Origin: Adlercreutzia equolifaciens
GTDB taxonomy: Bacteria > Actinomycetota > Coriobacteriia > Coriobacteriales > Eggerthellaceae
Assembly (NCBI RefSeq): GCF_029076695.1
Contig: NZ_JARFIK010000002.1
Coordinates: 186,001 to 250,000, forward strand
Direction: 5' to 3'
DNA: 64,000 nucleotides
Below, piece after piece: positions 53,001-56,000 of this stretch; positions within the stretch are counted from its first letter, which is position 1; the number at the start of each line of letters is the position of its first letter. The notes below the pieces were generated by a model that worked only from the letters and a program-made list of their open reading frames with translations, had not been told where the DNA came from and ran no database searches. Made by a program: the position numbers and the translations under genes.

Positions 53001-56000
53001 ATGGTGGTGCTGTCCGACGACGAGGTGAAGCGCACCATCAACGGCACGCTGACCGGCGATGTGCGCATCGACGCCAACGGCGCCCAGGCCGTGCTGGCGC
53101 CCAAGGCCCTGGGCGAGCACGTGGTGGGCAGCGAGCTGTGGCGTCAGGGCACCTACCGCTTCGACAACCTGGAGACCTCCGGCGTGCGCGACGGAGCCTG
53201 GGTGGTGTACGGCTACAAGGTGCGCGTCACCGATCCGCGCGTCACCTCCGGCTCCTACCTGAAGGCCAAGCAGCGGGTGAGCGTGGATAGCGAGGGCAAC
53301 GAGGTGTCCTACACCGAGGACTCCGACCTCTACACCGACAACGCGCTGGTAGGCGCTGACGACGAGATGATCGTGCTCGTCGATGTGGTGGATACCGAGA
53401 ACAAGACCACCGACGGCCGCATCGTGGACGACACTAATGTGCTGTGGGCGCCCCCGACCTCCAACGCCGATGTGGTCGCCACCCTGGAAGGCCGCACCCA
53501 GCGCTACCAGATGGCCGGCGGCGCGCCCACGGGCCTGGCAGCCTACGACGGCATGGCCGGTCGCGATCGCGCCCACAACGACGGCGGCCTGATCGTGGTG
53601 CCCACCTACAAGATTTCCGGCTTCGTGTTCTCCGACGCCGACTACGACGGCCTGTACGAGTACCTGCCCGAGACCCGCACCGAGGTGACCAACGACGCCA
53701 ACGGCAACGAGGTGGAGAAGAGCGTCACCTACGGTCCCGAGGCCGGCTACAACGGCAAGCGCGTGCGCCTGCAGAAGTGGTACTACGAGCCGGCGGCCGA
53801 TGGCGGCAAGGGCACGTGGGTGACTGATGGCGAGGCCTTCGACCTGACCGACACCTATCGCGACTACCGCTACAACTTGATCGAGACCGATTCGGATGCC
53901 GGCAAGCACGCGGTGCTCGATGCCGACGGCGCGCTTAAGACGAGCCGCCGCACCACGGACGTGGAGGGCTACTTCGAGTTCGCCGGGCTGCCGACGGCCG
54001 TGGCGGTGGACACCACCAAGCCGCTGGGCGATGCGAGCCGTCGCGTGAACATCATGCTGGACAACGACGGCAACCCCATGGTGCCGACGAACGACGACGC
54101 CTCCTACGCATGGCGCATGGCTGGCTATACCCTGGAGATCGACGGCACCAACAGCGAGACCGGCATGGTATCGCTGCTGGTCACCTCTTACGAATGGGAG
54201 AACACGGCCCTCGATGCGGTGAACTCCAACGCGCTTCCCGCGCTGAGCGAGGACGCCGCGGCCCAGGCCGAGTGGGAGGGCTACACCGCCGGCTCCTATC
54301 CCATCGCCATGACGGGCACCGACGAGGAGCGCGGCTGGGACGAGCAGTCCATCCAAACCGGCACGAAGCCCCATGGCGGCGCGGCCGACAAGGCGTCCGC
54401 GGCGGTGACCGTGAACACCGAGGGCGGCCTGAACAAGCTGAACGACGAGAACAGCGAGGAACTTTACAACCCGGATCACGCCATTACCTACGTGAGCGAC
54501 GGCATCAACGGCTCCGACAGCTTCCACGGTGCCGTGCTGCGCAACGGCGTGAGCAAGAACGCCCTGGACGGCAAGATCGTTCTGGCCGGCGTGGCCAACG
54601 CCAAGACCAACCCGGCGCAGAACATCGTTCGCACGCTGGACGACGGCACCGAGCTGAGCTTCGACTTCGCCCTCGGCCAGAACCAGTCGGCCATGAACGC
54701 CGGCTTCGCCCCGCCCGACCACGCAAGCCTCATGGGCAGCGTGTGGTACGACGAGGACTACGACGGCGTGATGAACGACAACCATCCGTTGGAGAACTTC
54801 AAGGTGGTGCTCGAGCAGCGCTACTTCGTGCCCGAGTACTACGCCGTGGACGGCGGCCGCTACCAGCTGTTCGAGGATATCGACGGCAACGAGCTGTACT
54901 GGAAGGACGACCGCCTGTGCCTGAAGAGCTCGGCCAAGGGCAACGTGGTGAAGGGCGGCGACGGCCGTCTGTACCTGGTGCGCTCGGGCCGCGCCTACGA
55001 TTACGAGAACCTGCTCGGCACTCAGAAGCGCGAGCTGTACGCCTCGGGCGTGTGGGTGCTCAACGAGAACTTTAATGGCAACGGCGAGCGCTTCAACAGC
55101 GTGGAGGTGCCGAACGTGACGGGCATGACGGCCGAGGAGGCTGTGGCCGCCCTGGAGGCTGCCGGTTTTGCGGGCTCCGTGGTCACGGGCGATCCCGCGG
55201 TGGAGGGCCAGGTGCCCGGCACGGTGTACGCTCAGTCCGCCGCGGCCGGCTCCAAGGCGCTGGTGGGCATCACGGTGACCGTGACGGTCTTCGACGAGCC
55301 GGTGGACACCGGCGAGGGCGGAGACGAATCCGAGGGCGATGGCGTCGATGAAGGCGCTGGCTCCGAGGGCGGTGACGGCACCGAGGGCGGTAACGAGTCC
55401 GAGGGCGCCACCGATACCGAGGGCGCCGGTGCCGATGGGGATGCCGACGAGGGCATCGCCACGGCGTCGCTGCTCTCCTTCGGCGCCTCCTTCGCTCTGC
55501 CTCGCTTCGCCACCTTGGCCCTGGACGGCGAAGGGGAGGGCGACGGCACCGAGGAGCCCGGCGGGTCTGCGGGCGGCGATTCGTCGCTGACCACGGTGGA
55601 TCTCGAGGACTACCAGCTGGTTACCTTGACTGACGAGAACGGCGACTACCGCTTCAACGATCTGCCGGCCTATGTGCTGGTGGATACCGAGGGCGAGGAG
55701 GCCTACACGCTCGATCCGCTGACGGGCCGTCCTGTGGCGCCGCGCGACGAGAACGGCGTCAAGGTGTACCAGCCCCAGGCCGATTACGCTACCTTCGATC
55801 CGTACCAGAAGGGCGCCTATGGCTGGCGCCCGGTGAGCGAGCCGAGCGACACCAGCATGACGGTGCTGGGCCCCGACGGCACCACGAAGCTCTACTTCGA
55901 GCCCGTGGCCAACGAGGACTACGCGTCCGGCTTCGACACTGCCGAGCCGTACCTGGCCGGCTACTCGGTGCGCGTTCTTAACGACGGCGAGAACGCCAAG

